32,335 nucleotides of DNA from Colwellia sp. 75C3. GTDB lineage: Bacteria; Pseudomonadota; Gammaproteobacteria; Enterobacterales; Alteromonadaceae. The position numbers and the translations under genes were made by a program. Shown here one piece after another: positions 16,804 through 25,147 of this stretch. Each line of letters opens with the position of its first letter. Positions within the stretch are counted from its first letter, which is position 1. A model generated the notes under the pieces. The model saw nothing but the letters and a program-made list of their open reading frames with translations. It was not told where the DNA came from and searched no databases. The stretch lies in NCBI RefSeq assembly GCF_002836255.1, contig NZ_PJAU01000040.1, positions 1-32,335 on the forward strand, in the 5' to 3' direction.

Positions 16804-16861
16804 TATGCTGGCAAAGCGTCATCGGTTATAATAAATAGTGATATAGGAAAGTGAAGGTTTA

Positions 16862-17149
16862 ATGAAAGAATTTGTAGTGATTCATGACTATTTAGTTACC
16901 CAAGAGATTGTGGGTGACTGGGATGGCCAGGAAGAAGACGTTGCTGAGAACATGAATGAAATTTATCATACCATGTACGACTTAGCGTCAGAAGATATTG
17001 AAACAGAAGTTTTAGAGCAGTTATTGGCTCTTATTTGGGATACCTGGATAGGTCAAGAAGAGATTGCTGATATCGGAACAGATGATATATATGATTGGTG
17101 TAAGCATGTACTCGATAACCCCGAGCAACATCTCCAACCAGAAGAATAA
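16862..17149 (+). CDS. Unrecognised very acidic small protein
   Basis: A 95-residue protein that I cannot place. It is strongly acidic throughout, with few lysines or arginines, and its predicted pI is very low. The sequence starts MKEFVVIHDYLVTQEIVGDW, then a probable helix (ENMNEIYHTMYDLASEDI), a hydrophobic helix (VLEQLLALIWDTWIG) and an acidic end. There is one cysteine (in DWCKHV) and no signal peptide or membrane segment. A good GAAGG ribosome binding site at about 16851-16855 supports it as real. It lies between msrC and proQ. It could be a cytoplasmic partner protein; no function should be assigned. Confidence 0.7.
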   Translation: MKEFVVIHDYLVTQEIVGDWDGQEEDVAENMNEIYHTMYDLASEDIETEVLEQLLALIWDTWIGQEEIADIGTDDIYDWCKHVLDNPEQHLQPEE

Positions 17150-17262
17150 AGAAAGATAAACATTGGCGCTATTTTCTTGCTAGGGGAACTCTTGTTAGAG
17201 TGATTCTTGCTGAAAAGTGAAGTTAGCTTAATTTAATTTAAATTGTAAAAAAAAGTGTAGTC

Positions 17263-17925
17263 ATGGAAACTGAAATTAAACGTACAAGTACGAAAGATAT
17301 TATTGCTTATTTAACTGAAAAATTCCCAGAGTGTTTTTCAATTAAAGGTCCTGTTAAACCGCTTAAAATTGGTATATTCCAAGACTTAGCGGAAAAGCTT
17401 AATGATGATGAAACGGTTAGTAAAACTCGTTTACGTCAAGCATTAAGACATTATACGAGCAGTTGGCGCTACCTAAAAGTTATCAAGGTTGGCACTTCTC
17501 GTGTAGACGTTGATGGCAAGGACGTTGCACAAATTGATGAAGAGCAAGCAGCTTACGCAAGCAAAACGCTTAAAGAGAGCCAAGAAAAATTTGGTAACAA
17601 AAAAGCGACAGACAGCGATAGCAAAAAGCCTTATAAAGGTAAGCAAAGCTCTACAGAAGCAGCTACTCCTAAGCCTGCGGATAAAAAACGTGAGTCAGCT
17701 AAGTTTAAAGCAGTGAAGTCTACAGCGAAGAAAATTGTAAAAAAAGAAGTAGAACCATTGAAACCTGTTGAATCAGCTACAATAAAAGTAGGTAGTAACG
17801 TTAGAGTTCAGCTAGGTAATTCGCCAATGAAAGCGACTATCACTGAAATATCGGGTAAAGATATCAGTGTGCAACTTGACTCTGGCATGATTATTAAGAC
17901 TCAGTTACAAAATATTTACTTATAA
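17263..17925 (+). CDS. proQ: RNA chaperone ProQ
   Basis: A 220-residue global RNA-binding protein. The N-terminal FinO/ProQ domain (about 8-115) includes IIAYLTEKFPECFSI, KPLKIGIFQDL, and LRQALRHYTSSWRYLKVIK, the concave RNA-binding face. A basic, disordered linker (about 120-172) is rich in K, S, T and A. The C-terminal Tudor-like domain (about 173-220) carries KVGSNVRVQLGNSPMKATI. This is the full ProQ layout, close to the E. coli length of 232. The gene-order neighbour prc downstream matches the proQ-prc pairing of enterobacteria, where ProQ was first linked to ProP and to envelope functions. The Shine-Dalgarno sequence is weak. Confidence 0.95.
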   Translation: METEIKRTSTKDIIAYLTEKFPECFSIKGPVKPLKIGIFQDLAEKLNDDETVSKTRLRQALRHYTSSWRYLKVIKVGTSRVDVDGKDVAQIDEEQAAYASKTLKESQEKFGNKKATDSDSKKPYKGKQSSTEAATPKPADKKRESAKFKAVKSTAKKIVKKEVEPLKPVESATIKVGSNVRVQLGNSPMKATITEISGKDISVQLDSGMIIKTQLQNIYL

Positions 17926-17936
17926 ACAAGTAAAAA

Positions 17937-17983
17937 AGTCGCCATTATTTGGTTTGGCGACTGGGCCTAACAACACTGTTAGG
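17937..17983 (+). promoter_or_regulatory. Two tandem hairpins between proQ and prc
   Basis: The first stem is AGTCGCC (17937-17943) with GGCGACT (17956-17962). The second is CCTAACA (17966-17972) with TGTTAGG (17977-17983), loop ACAC. They are three bases apart, lie 12 bp after the proQ stop, and lack a T-run. They could stabilise the proQ 3' end, form a weak terminator, or be a ProQ target for autoregulation (inference). Confidence 0.55.
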
Positions 17984-18013
17984 TCACATAGAAATTGAAT
18001 AGGAAGTTAATGC

Positions 18014-20065
18014 ATGCAAAAATTTTGTCGTATCGCTCTCGCCGTATCTTTATCGTTAGGTTTGTCAGTCAGTGCTATTGCGTTTGAAAAACCACATACT
18101 CCAGAAGAACTCCCTGTACTCATGCCTGAAACTCAGCATGCTACAGCAAGCAAGCGCATTACGGCACGATTTACCCGTGCACATTACAAGAAAGTAGCTA
18201 TTGACGATGCCTTGTCAGGTGAAGTATTTGACCGCTTTATTAAACAACTCGATTATTCTCGAACTGTTTTTTTAGCAAAGGACATTGATAACTTCCAAAA
18301 ACAACGTCTAGAGTTTGACTCAGTATTGACACGTGGCAAGTTAGATGTTGCTTATGATATCTTCAATTTAAATTTACAAAGACGACTAGAGCGTTATGAG
18401 TTTGCACTTAGCTTGTTGGATGTTAAAGGTGATAAAAACCCTTTCGACTTCACCAAGGAAGAAGTTTATTCTTTTGATCGTGAAGAAGCACCTTGGCCTG
18501 CGAGTGAAGTTGAACTTGATGAATTATGGCGTTTAAAGGTTAAGTCAGATGTTTTAAATCTGACTTTAACCAAAAAAGAATGGCCTAAAATCAAAGAAGT
18601 ATTAACTAAGCGTTATAACTATGCGATTAAGCGATTAAAGCAGAGTGAAAGTGAAGATGCTTTTCAGCTAGTCATGAATAGTTTTGCCCGTGTTGTTGAA
18701 CCACATACGTCATATCTATCGCCACGAAATGCAGAACGTTTTCAAGTTGACATGAATTTGTCTCTTGAAGGAATAGGCGCTGAGTTACGTTCAATTGAAG
18801 ATTATACTGTTATTCACCGTATTGTTACGGGTGGCCCGGCAGATAAGTCAAAACAACTTAAATCAAAAGACCGCATTGTTGGTGTTGCCCAAGGTGAAAA
18901 GGACTTTGAAGATGTTATTGGCTGGCGTTTAGACGATGTTGTCGAACTAATCAAAGGTTCTAAAGGTACTACGGTACGTTTACAAGTATTATCTGGTGAT
19001 AGTGATGATGAAGCCAATGTTAAAGTTGTTTCCATTGTTCGCGATATTATTAAATTAGAAGACAGAGCAGCAAAGTCTGAAGTTTATTTAGCTAATCCAG
19101 ACGATGCGGATAGTAAAAAATTGGGCGTTATCACAATTCCAAGTTTTTATAATAATTTGTCTAAAGATGTAAAAAAAGAAATTGCCAAGTTAAAAGAGCA
19201 GCAAGTTAAAGGCATTATCGTCGACTTACGTGGTAATGGAGGTGGTTCATTAAGTGAAGCAACGTTATTAACTGGTTTGTTCATAGATAAAGGCCCTGTT
19301 GTTCAAATTAGAGATGGTGCAAATCGTATTCAAGTAAATAGTGATCGCGATGGTATTAGCTTTTTTGATGGTCCACTAACGGTAATGGTTGACCGTTATA
19401 GCGCTTCAGCTTCTGAAATTTTCTCAGCAGCTATACAAGATTATGGCCGTGGTGTTATTATCGGAGAACATACTTTTGGTAAAGGTACGGTACAGCAACA
19501 TCGTGGTTTAGGCCGTGTATACGACTTGTATGAAAAGCCGCTAGGTAGTATTCAATACACTATTGCTAAATTTTATCGTATTAATGGCGGCAGCACACAA
19601 CATAGAGGTGTTTTACCTGATATCTCTTTCCCAACAGCGGTAAATCCAGAAGATTGGGGCGAAAGTAAAGAAGAAAACGCATTACCTTGGGATCGAATTG
19701 AACAGGCTAAATACACGCCTCTAAATGAACTTGATAAAGATATTGTGTATTTAAGTTCACTTTATCAGCAACGTATTAAAACTAATCCTGAGTTTAATTA
19801 TTTGCTTGAAGATATTAGTATTTACCAAGCAGAAAAAGATGATAAAACAATTTCATTAAATCTTGCAACACGTAAATCTGAACGTGAAGAACGTAAAACT
19901 AAACGTTTAGTTCGTGTAAATGAGCAACTTGCCCTTTTAGGTAAAGCGAAAGTAATCGATTTAGATGATATAACCGATGAGCTTGATGATTTAGACCCGT
20001 TTTTAGATGAGGCAGCTCGTATCACCTTTGATTTTATCTCTTTAGATAAAATTGCTAAAAAATAA
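18014..20065 (+). CDS. prc: Tail-specific protease (carboxy-terminal processing protease)
   Basis: Periplasmic serine protease of 683 residues that degrades proteins with non-polar C termini and, in E. coli, processes FtsI and controls peptidoglycan hydrolases with NlpI. A signal peptide (1-23, ending SAIA) is followed by the N-terminal helical domain, a PDZ domain (about 240-335, with LEGIGAEL and GGPADKS), and the protease core. S465 (in RYSASASE), D476 and K490 (in FGKGTVQQ) have the same spacing as Ser430, Asp441 and Lys455 of E. coli Tsp. The length matches the family. AGGAAG precedes the start. A strong terminator follows 15 bp after the stop. Confidence 0.96.
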   Translation: MQKFCRIALAVSLSLGLSVSAIAFEKPHTPEELPVLMPETQHATASKRITARFTRAHYKKVAIDDALSGEVFDRFIKQLDYSRTVFLAKDIDNFQKQRLEFDSVLTRGKLDVAYDIFNLNLQRRLERYEFALSLLDVKGDKNPFDFTKEEVYSFDREEAPWPASEVELDELWRLKVKSDVLNLTLTKKEWPKIKEVLTKRYNYAIKRLKQSESEDAFQLVMNSFARVVEPHTSYLSPRNAERFQVDMNLSLEGIGAELRSIEDYTVIHRIVTGGPADKSKQLKSKDRIVGVAQGEKDFEDVIGWRLDDVVELIKGSKGTTVRLQVLSGDSDDEANVKVVSIVRDIIKLEDRAAKSEVYLANPDDADSKKLGVITIPSFYNNLSKDVKKEIAKLKEQQVKGIIVDLRGNGGGSLSEATLLTGLFIDKGPVVQIRDGANRIQVNSDRDGISFFDGPLTVMVDRYSASASEIFSAAIQDYGRGVIIGEHTFGKGTVQQHRGLGRVYDLYEKPLGSIQYTIAKFYRINGGSTQHRGVLPDISFPTAVNPEDWGESKEENALPWDRIEQAKYTPLNELDKDIVYLSSLYQQRIKTNPEFNYLLEDISIYQAEKDDKTISLNLATRKSEREERKTKRLVRVNEQLALLGKAKVIDLDDITDELDDLDPFLDEAARITFDFISLDKIAKK

Positions 20066-20080
20066 TCAATATCAGTATAT

Positions 20081-20106
20081 AAAAGCCGCCCATAGAGGCG
20101 GCTTTT
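20081..20106 (+). terminator. Rho-independent terminator after prc
   Basis: AAAAGCCGCC (20081-20090) pairs perfectly with GGCGGCTTTT (20097-20106), with a 6-base loop. The T-run is part of the right arm. It starts 15 bp after the prc stop and closes the msrC-proQ-prc region. Confidence 0.92.
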
Positions 20107-20137
20107 ACTTATCTACTTTGATAGAAAACGAAGAGTC

Positions 20138-20293
20138 ATACCACTTTCACTAAGTTTGTGTTCTTCTTGTGCGTAGGTGAAATAAATCAAGGCAGTCGCT
20201 CGATTAAACAATAGTTGGCTATTGGGATTGAGAAACGCCGTCTTGGAGTGTTTTAACCAGTGCAAGCGAATAATAACTTACTGGAATTTGTAT
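20138..20293. repeat. Palindromic repeat element before nhaC
   Basis: The ends are inverted repeats: ATACCACTTTCACTAAGTT (20138-20156) matches the reverse complement of about 20275-20293 at 15 of 19 positions. Inside are CAAGGCA, a small hairpin AATAG-TTGG-CTATT, AACGCCG and GTTTTAA, in the same order as comparable pieces of the element at 9335-9602. It has no coding capacity and occupies most of the 271-bp prc-nhaC gap. Confidence 0.5.
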
Positions 20294-20336
20294 AAGAGAC
20301 AAAAAATACAATAACTATAATATAGGCTAAACCTTT

Positions 20337-21815
20337 ATGTCTGAGTTAAACCTCCCAAAAAAACCAAGTATGCTCGATGCAAGCATTCCCGTTATCACGT
20401 TAATCTGCTTACTTACCTTAGCGGTATTTTATTTTGGCGATAACTCATCTTATGGTCCGAATCAAATAGCACTGCTTATCGCAATGGGCGTTGCTATTGT
20501 TGTTGGTGTAAAAAATGGTCATAACTGGCAGTCTATTGAAAAAGCTATTGTCAATGGCATTTCTCTTTCACTCGGTGCTGTTTTAATCTTATTGGCTGTT
20601 GGTTCACTTATTGGTACCTGGTTATTATCGGGTACTGTACCAACGATGATTTATTATGGTTTACAGTTATTAAATCCTTCATGGTTTTATGCTGCGGCTT
20701 GTGTAATGTGTGCCATTGTTTCAATGAGTATAGGTAGTTCATGGACTACTGCCGCTACTATTGGTGTTGCTTTAATTGGCATAGCTCAAGGACTAGATTT
20801 GTCTCCAGCTGTGACCGCAGGTGCCGTTATTTCAGGTGCTTATTTTGGTGATAAAATTTCGCCTCTTTCAGAAACAACAAATTTAGCGCCTGCGATTGCA
20901 GGAAGTGAACTTTTTGCTCATATTCGTTATATGTTTTGGACTACAGCACCTTCAATTATTACTGCACTAGTACTCTTCATCATTATTGGACTGAATGAAA
21001 CTATTACCGTAAATAATGACAGTATTGATTTGTTAAGCTTGCAGTTAGCTGAGCAATTTAATATTTCAATCTTTAACTTGGTACCGTTATTGGTTTTATT
21101 AATACTAGCCATTAAAAAGGTACCAGCTTTCCCAGCGGTTGCCATTGGTGCTTTAATTGGTGGTATTTGGGCATTTTTTTTCCAACAAGAGTTAATCGTA
21201 CGTTTAGGCGGCGAGACAGATGTAATTACAGCGAATGTTAAAGTGATCTGGACAGCTTTTTATGATGGCGTAGTGATTGAAACAGGTAACAGCCAGCTTA
21301 ATTCATTACTTAGTGGCGGTGGTATGTCCTCTATGCTTAATACTGTTTGGCTTATCATGTGTGCATTAAGTTTTGGCGCGGTCTTAGAGCATTTAGGTAT
21401 GTTGAAAAAATTCGTTGATGTTATTTTAGCTTCAGCTAAATCAACAGGCAGTTTAATTGCCAGCACAGTGGCTACTTGTATTGGTACTAATTTACTTACT
21501 GCGGATCAATATATGGCCATTGTAATGCCAGGTCGTATGTATAAAGAAGAATACGCGCGAAGAGGTTTAGATCCATTAGTACTGAGCCGTACATTAGAAG
21601 ATTCAGGAACTATCACGTCACCATTGATCCCTTGGAACACCTGTGCTGTTTATATGTCAGGCGTGCTATTAGTTAGTCCACTTGATTATATGTTTTATTG
21701 TTTCTTTAACTGGATTAACCCAATTCTTGCTGTTATTTATGGTTTTATTGGTTTTAATATCAAAAAATTGACTAAAAATACCTCGGTAGAAACATCTCCA
21801 AAAGCGACAGTTTAA
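20337..21815 (+). CDS. nhaC: NhaC-family Na+/H+ antiporter
   Basis: A 492-residue inner-membrane protein with about 11-12 hydrophobic segments. It carries conserved NhaC features such as GSSWTTAATIGVAL, SGAYFGDKISPLSETTNLAPA and, near the C terminus, SRTLEDSGTITSPLIPWNTC. Family members exchange Na+ for H+ and some exchange other cation or anion pairs, so the ion specificity is inferred. The length fits the family. The start at 20337 gives the usual short N-terminal tail. pepN follows after 28 bp, so the two may share a transcript. A marine bacterium would use such an antiporter in sodium homeostasis. Confidence 0.9.
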   Translation: MSELNLPKKPSMLDASIPVITLICLLTLAVFYFGDNSSYGPNQIALLIAMGVAIVVGVKNGHNWQSIEKAIVNGISLSLGAVLILLAVGSLIGTWLLSGTVPTMIYYGLQLLNPSWFYAAACVMCAIVSMSIGSSWTTAATIGVALIGIAQGLDLSPAVTAGAVISGAYFGDKISPLSETTNLAPAIAGSELFAHIRYMFWTTAPSIITALVLFIIIGLNETITVNNDSIDLLSLQLAEQFNISIFNLVPLLVLLILAIKKVPAFPAVAIGALIGGIWAFFFQQELIVRLGGETDVITANVKVIWTAFYDGVVIETGNSQLNSLLSGGGMSSMLNTVWLIMCALSFGAVLEHLGMLKKFVDVILASAKSTGSLIASTVATCIGTNLLTADQYMAIVMPGRMYKEEYARRGLDPLVLSRTLEDSGTITSPLIPWNTCAVYMSGVLLVSPLDYMFYCFFNWINPILAVIYGFIGFNIKKLTKNTSVETSPKATV

Positions 21816-21843
21816 TTTTAATTTTTTCAAGTAAGGCTCTATT

Positions 21844-24462
21844 ATGTCAACGACTTTATCAGAAACAGCTCCACGATTTTTAGCGGACTACAGCGCAGCT
21901 GACTTTACTATTAAGACAGTTAATTTAACTATTCATTTAGATGATTCTTGTAGCCAAGTTGTTAGTGAATTAACCATAGAACGACAGGGCGATACTAAAG
22001 AGGCCTTACAACTCAACGGTGAGCATTTAACATTAGTTTCCTTAGTACTTGATAACCAAGCATTGAGTCAGGATCAATATCAACTCAATGATACGTTATT
22101 AACTATTCCGGCAAGTAGCTTACCTGATAGAAGTAACTTTACTCTGACGATTACTACCGAGATTAATCCACAAGAAAATACAGCTTTAGAAGGCCTATTT
22201 AAATCAGGTGATGCTTTTTGTACTCAATGCGAAGCGGAAGGTTTTCGCCGAATTAGCTATTATCTTGATAGACCAGATGTCATGGCAACTTTTACCACTA
22301 AAGTGGTTGCAGATAAAAGTTTATATCCTTATTTATTGTCTAATGGTAATAAAGTGGCGAGCGGTGAATTAGCAAATAATCAGCACTTTGTTACCTGGCA
22401 CGACCCGTTTCCAAAACCTTGTTATTTGTTTGCTTTAGTTGCAGGTGATTTTGACTTGCTTGAAGATAAGTTCACAACGGCTTCTGGGCGTGAAGTCGCA
22501 CTTGAGATATTTGTTGATAAAGGTAATTTGGTCAAAGCTGAACATGCCATGGTGTCATTACAAAAATCAATGGCGTGGGATGAAGAAACTTTTGGCCTAG
22601 AATATGACCTAGATATCTACATGATTGTCGCGGTAGATTTTTTCAATATGGGCGCAATGGAAAACAAAGGCTTAAACGTTTTTAATTCTAAATATGTATT
22701 GGCAGATAGCCAATGTGCAACAGATAGTGATTATTTTAATATTGAAGCTGTGATTGCGCATGAATACTTTCATAACTGGACAGGAAACCGTGTCACTTGT
22801 CGCGATTGGTTCCAACTTAGTTTGAAAGAAGGCTTAACTGTTTTTCGCGATCAGCAATTTAGCGCTCAAATGCATTCAAGTGCCGTGACGCGTATTCAAA
22901 ATGTGCGTGTATTACGTTCACAACAGTTTGCTGAAGATGCCGGCCCAATGGCGCATCCTATACGTCCTGAAAAAGTACTGGAAATGAATAACTTTTACAC
23001 CCTAACTGTTTATGAAAAGGGCTCAGAAGTTATTCGTATGTTGCATACCTTAATTGGTGTAGATAAATTTAGAAAAGGCATGGACTTATACTTCGCTCGT
23101 TTTGATGGCATGGCAGTTACTTGCGATGACTTCATTAATGCGATGAGTGATGCGAGTGAGAAAGATTTATCTCAATTCAAGTTATGGTATAGCCAATCGG
23201 GCACTCCGGTAATTAAAGTACAAGAAACCTTTGATTCACAAGCCAAGGTTTATACCTTAACCTTATTACAGCAATCACCTGTAACTAAAAACCAATCAGA
23301 CCCACAAGCACTACATATCCCGATTAAAATTGAATTAATCAGTGTTAGTAATGACAAAGCTACCCAAAGTGAGCTGTTAGAATTAACTCAAACTGAGCAA
23401 AGTTGGCAGTTCAGCGGTTTTACCAACAAGCCGACTTTAGCAATGCTTGCTGATTTTAGTGCCCCGGTTAAACTCGTTTTTGACCAAGATGATGCAAGTT
23501 TACTGACCATTATGAAAAAAGCTAAAAATAGTTTTTGTCGCTGGGATGCCGGTCAGAAATTATTAATGTCTTATATTCAACAGTTAACCTTTGACGCAAG
23601 TTATGTTATCCCTGAAATATTGGTTAACACTATAAATGAGATGCTCAATAGTGGTGGCGATCGTGCTTTTATCGCTGAGCAATTATCATTGCCTAGTTTT
23701 GATGAAGCCGCGAGTTTGATGGTAGATATTGATCCAATTGCATTAAGTCAGGCTATAACTGCGCTTGCTACTTTTATTGCTAAAGGTGCTCAACAACAAT
23801 TACTTGTTAGTTACCAAGCTTGTCAGAAAAAAGATTTACCAGAAAATTCCGTATCTAATAGAGCACTAAAAAATGTTTGTTTAGCATACTTAAGCCTTTT
23901 ACCTGAATGTCAGTATTTGGTAACAGAGCAATATCAGCATGCAACTAACAATGTTGATATATCTCAAGAAAACATGACGGATAGTTTGGCGGCATTAACC
24001 TGCAGCGCAAAAAATAATTTAGCTGATTTAAATGAACAGTTAAAACACTTTGAACAAAAGTGGCAGCAAACGACTTTAGTTATGGATAAATGGTTTGCCC
24101 TTAATGCGAGCGTGGTCAGTGAAGATATCTTTTCTCAACTCGCTAACTTATTAGAGCATCCGCAGTTTAGTTTAAAAAATCCTAATAGGGCTCGCTCTTT
24201 AATTGGTGCTTTTGCAATGAATAACCCTAAGTACCTTCATTGTCAGACTGGGCGAGGTTATCAATTTCTAGCTGAACAAATTGCTAAATTAAATGAAATT
24301 AACCCACAAGTGGCTTCAAGACTTATTACCCCATTAATTCAATACAAAAGTTTTTCTGCTTCACATCAAAGGTTAATGAAGGCTGAATTAGTGAAATTAC
24401 AGGCGCTACCTAGCTTATCAAATGATTTGAAAGAAAAACTTGATGCTGCGCTAAGTGACTAA
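21844..24462 (+). CDS. pepN: Aminopeptidase N (M1 zinc metalloprotease)
   Basis: Cytoplasmic aminopeptidase of 872 residues, close to the 870 of E. coli PepN. The exopeptidase motif GAMEN is at 270-274. The zinc site HEYFH (H306, H310, with catalytic E307) is completed by E329 in LKEGLTVFRDQQF. The N-terminal beta domain, thermolysin-like catalytic domain and C-terminal helical domain are all present. It broadly trims N-terminal residues in peptide turnover. A TAAGG ribosome binding site precedes ATG 21844. It follows nhaC closely and is followed by a hairpin and a DUF2835 gene. No key residue is missing. Confidence 0.96.
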   Translation: MSTTLSETAPRFLADYSAADFTIKTVNLTIHLDDSCSQVVSELTIERQGDTKEALQLNGEHLTLVSLVLDNQALSQDQYQLNDTLLTIPASSLPDRSNFTLTITTEINPQENTALEGLFKSGDAFCTQCEAEGFRRISYYLDRPDVMATFTTKVVADKSLYPYLLSNGNKVASGELANNQHFVTWHDPFPKPCYLFALVAGDFDLLEDKFTTASGREVALEIFVDKGNLVKAEHAMVSLQKSMAWDEETFGLEYDLDIYMIVAVDFFNMGAMENKGLNVFNSKYVLADSQCATDSDYFNIEAVIAHEYFHNWTGNRVTCRDWFQLSLKEGLTVFRDQQFSAQMHSSAVTRIQNVRVLRSQQFAEDAGPMAHPIRPEKVLEMNNFYTLTVYEKGSEVIRMLHTLIGVDKFRKGMDLYFARFDGMAVTCDDFINAMSDASEKDLSQFKLWYSQSGTPVIKVQETFDSQAKVYTLTLLQQSPVTKNQSDPQALHIPIKIELISVSNDKATQSELLELTQTEQSWQFSGFTNKPTLAMLADFSAPVKLVFDQDDASLLTIMKKAKNSFCRWDAGQKLLMSYIQQLTFDASYVIPEILVNTINEMLNSGGDRAFIAEQLSLPSFDEAASLMVDIDPIALSQAITALATFIAKGAQQQLLVSYQACQKKDLPENSVSNRALKNVCLAYLSLLPECQYLVTEQYQHATNNVDISQENMTDSLAALTCSAKNNLADLNEQLKHFEQKWQQTTLVMDKWFALNASVVSEDIFSQLANLLEHPQFSLKNPNRARSLIGAFAMNNPKYLHCQTGRGYQFLAEQIAKLNEINPQVASRLITPLIQYKSFSASHQRLMKAELVKLQALPSLSNDLKEKLDAALSD

Positions 24463-24492
24463 TCTAACTATTTACTAGCTATATCACTTTAT

Positions 24493-24526
24493 AGTAACGT
24501 GCTTTTATTTTAAAAAGCACGTTACT
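24493..24526. terminator. 14-bp perfect hairpin after pepN, probable terminator
   Basis: AGTAACGTGCTTTT (24493-24506) pairs exactly with AAAAGCACGTTACT (24513-24526), with a 6-base loop. It starts 31 bp after pepN and 63 bp before the next gene. The U-rich part is inside the stem and no T-run follows, so termination may be weak. Confidence 0.6.
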
Positions 24527-24555
24527 TATAACGAACCCGCTTAGACACTGAAAAC

Positions 24556-24771
24556 ATGAAATATTATTTCTCTATCAAAATCACCGCTAATGAGTTTTTG
24601 CCTTACTACCAAGGCACCATTCAAAATGTTGTCGTCACAACAACGCAAGGCGTGAAAGTTCAATTCCCTGCCATGCATTTGCGAAAACACCTCACGGCAA
24701 CGGGCATTCAAGGTGAATTTTGTTTACAAACACATCAAAATAAATTTTTATCCTTATCTAAGCTTAAATAA
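24556..24771 (+). CDS. DUF2835 family small protein
   Basis: A 71-residue protein that matches the DUF2835 family along its whole length: YYFSIKITANEFLPYYQG, NVVVTTTQGVKVQFPAMHLR, then GIQGEF and the ending NKFLSLSKL. The family is small, probably all-beta, common in Alteromonadales, Vibrionales and Pseudomonadales, and of unknown function. There is no signal peptide. The ribosome binding site before ATG 24556 is poor, but conservation supports the frame. It sits alone after the pepN hairpin and before a 376-bp regulatory-looking gap. Confidence 0.85.
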   Translation: MKYYFSIKITANEFLPYYQGTIQNVVVTTTQGVKVQFPAMHLRKHLTATGIQGEFCLQTHQNKFLSLSKLK

Positions 24772-24813
24772 TTCCACCAGAATAGGCTGAAATAGAGTAA
24801 TCACTTGAAACGG

Positions 24814-24824
24814 TGGTCGGACCA
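24814..24824. promoter_or_regulatory. Candidate FadR-type operator (TGGTCGGACCA)
   Basis: This 11-bp palindrome, with a one-base centre, has the form of E. coli FadR sites (TGGT-nnn-ACCA type, for example TGGTACGACCA). It lies 324 bp before the DUF1302 gene, in the same gap as the PsrA-like palindromes. The distance from the start codon is large, so the match could be chance. Confidence 0.4.
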
Positions 24825-24887
24825 TTTAACTCATCTATCTTCCATAGCAACTTAAACAAATTATCGTTATTTCATGAACTTATAAAA

Positions 24888-24900
24888 CAAACAGTGTTTT
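24888..24900. promoter_or_regulatory. Candidate PsrA-like half-palindrome (CAAAC-AGT-GTTTT)
   Basis: AAAC and GTTT arms around a 3-base spacer fit the reported PsrA core, C/G-AAAC-N(2-4)-GTTT-G/C, except for the last base. It is the upstream one of two such sites 13 bases apart. AT-rich DNA makes single matches weak evidence. Confidence 0.3.
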
Positions 24901-24913
24901 GTGATTTTTTGTT

Positions 24914-24931
24914 TTCAAACGCTAGTTTTAA
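24914..24931. promoter_or_regulatory. Candidate PsrA operator (TTCAAAC-GCTA-GTTTTAA)
   Basis: One base away from a perfect TTCAAAC-N4-GTTTGAA palindrome, the form I associate with the fatty-acid-responsive TetR regulator PsrA in gammaproteobacteria. A further AAACGTTT palindrome follows at about 24930-24937. It sits 217 bp upstream of the DUF1302 gene. The remainder of the gap up to 25147 shows AT-rich sequence and the ribosome binding site only. Confidence 0.45.
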
Positions 24932-25147
24932 ACGTTTCATTTAAACGCAAAGGCATTTGAATGCAAGTCCTTAAAATATAGCGCTTTAACTCACACCTTT
25001 ACGCTTGCTACCTAAGTGAAATGATGTAATTATTGTTGCCGTTAGATAACTAATATAACAAATACTAACTTTTGATTACATTAATGTAGATGAACTAACG
25101 GTGATATTTATCTTTTAGCATCATGTTCTGAACAGGGGAGAGAATAG

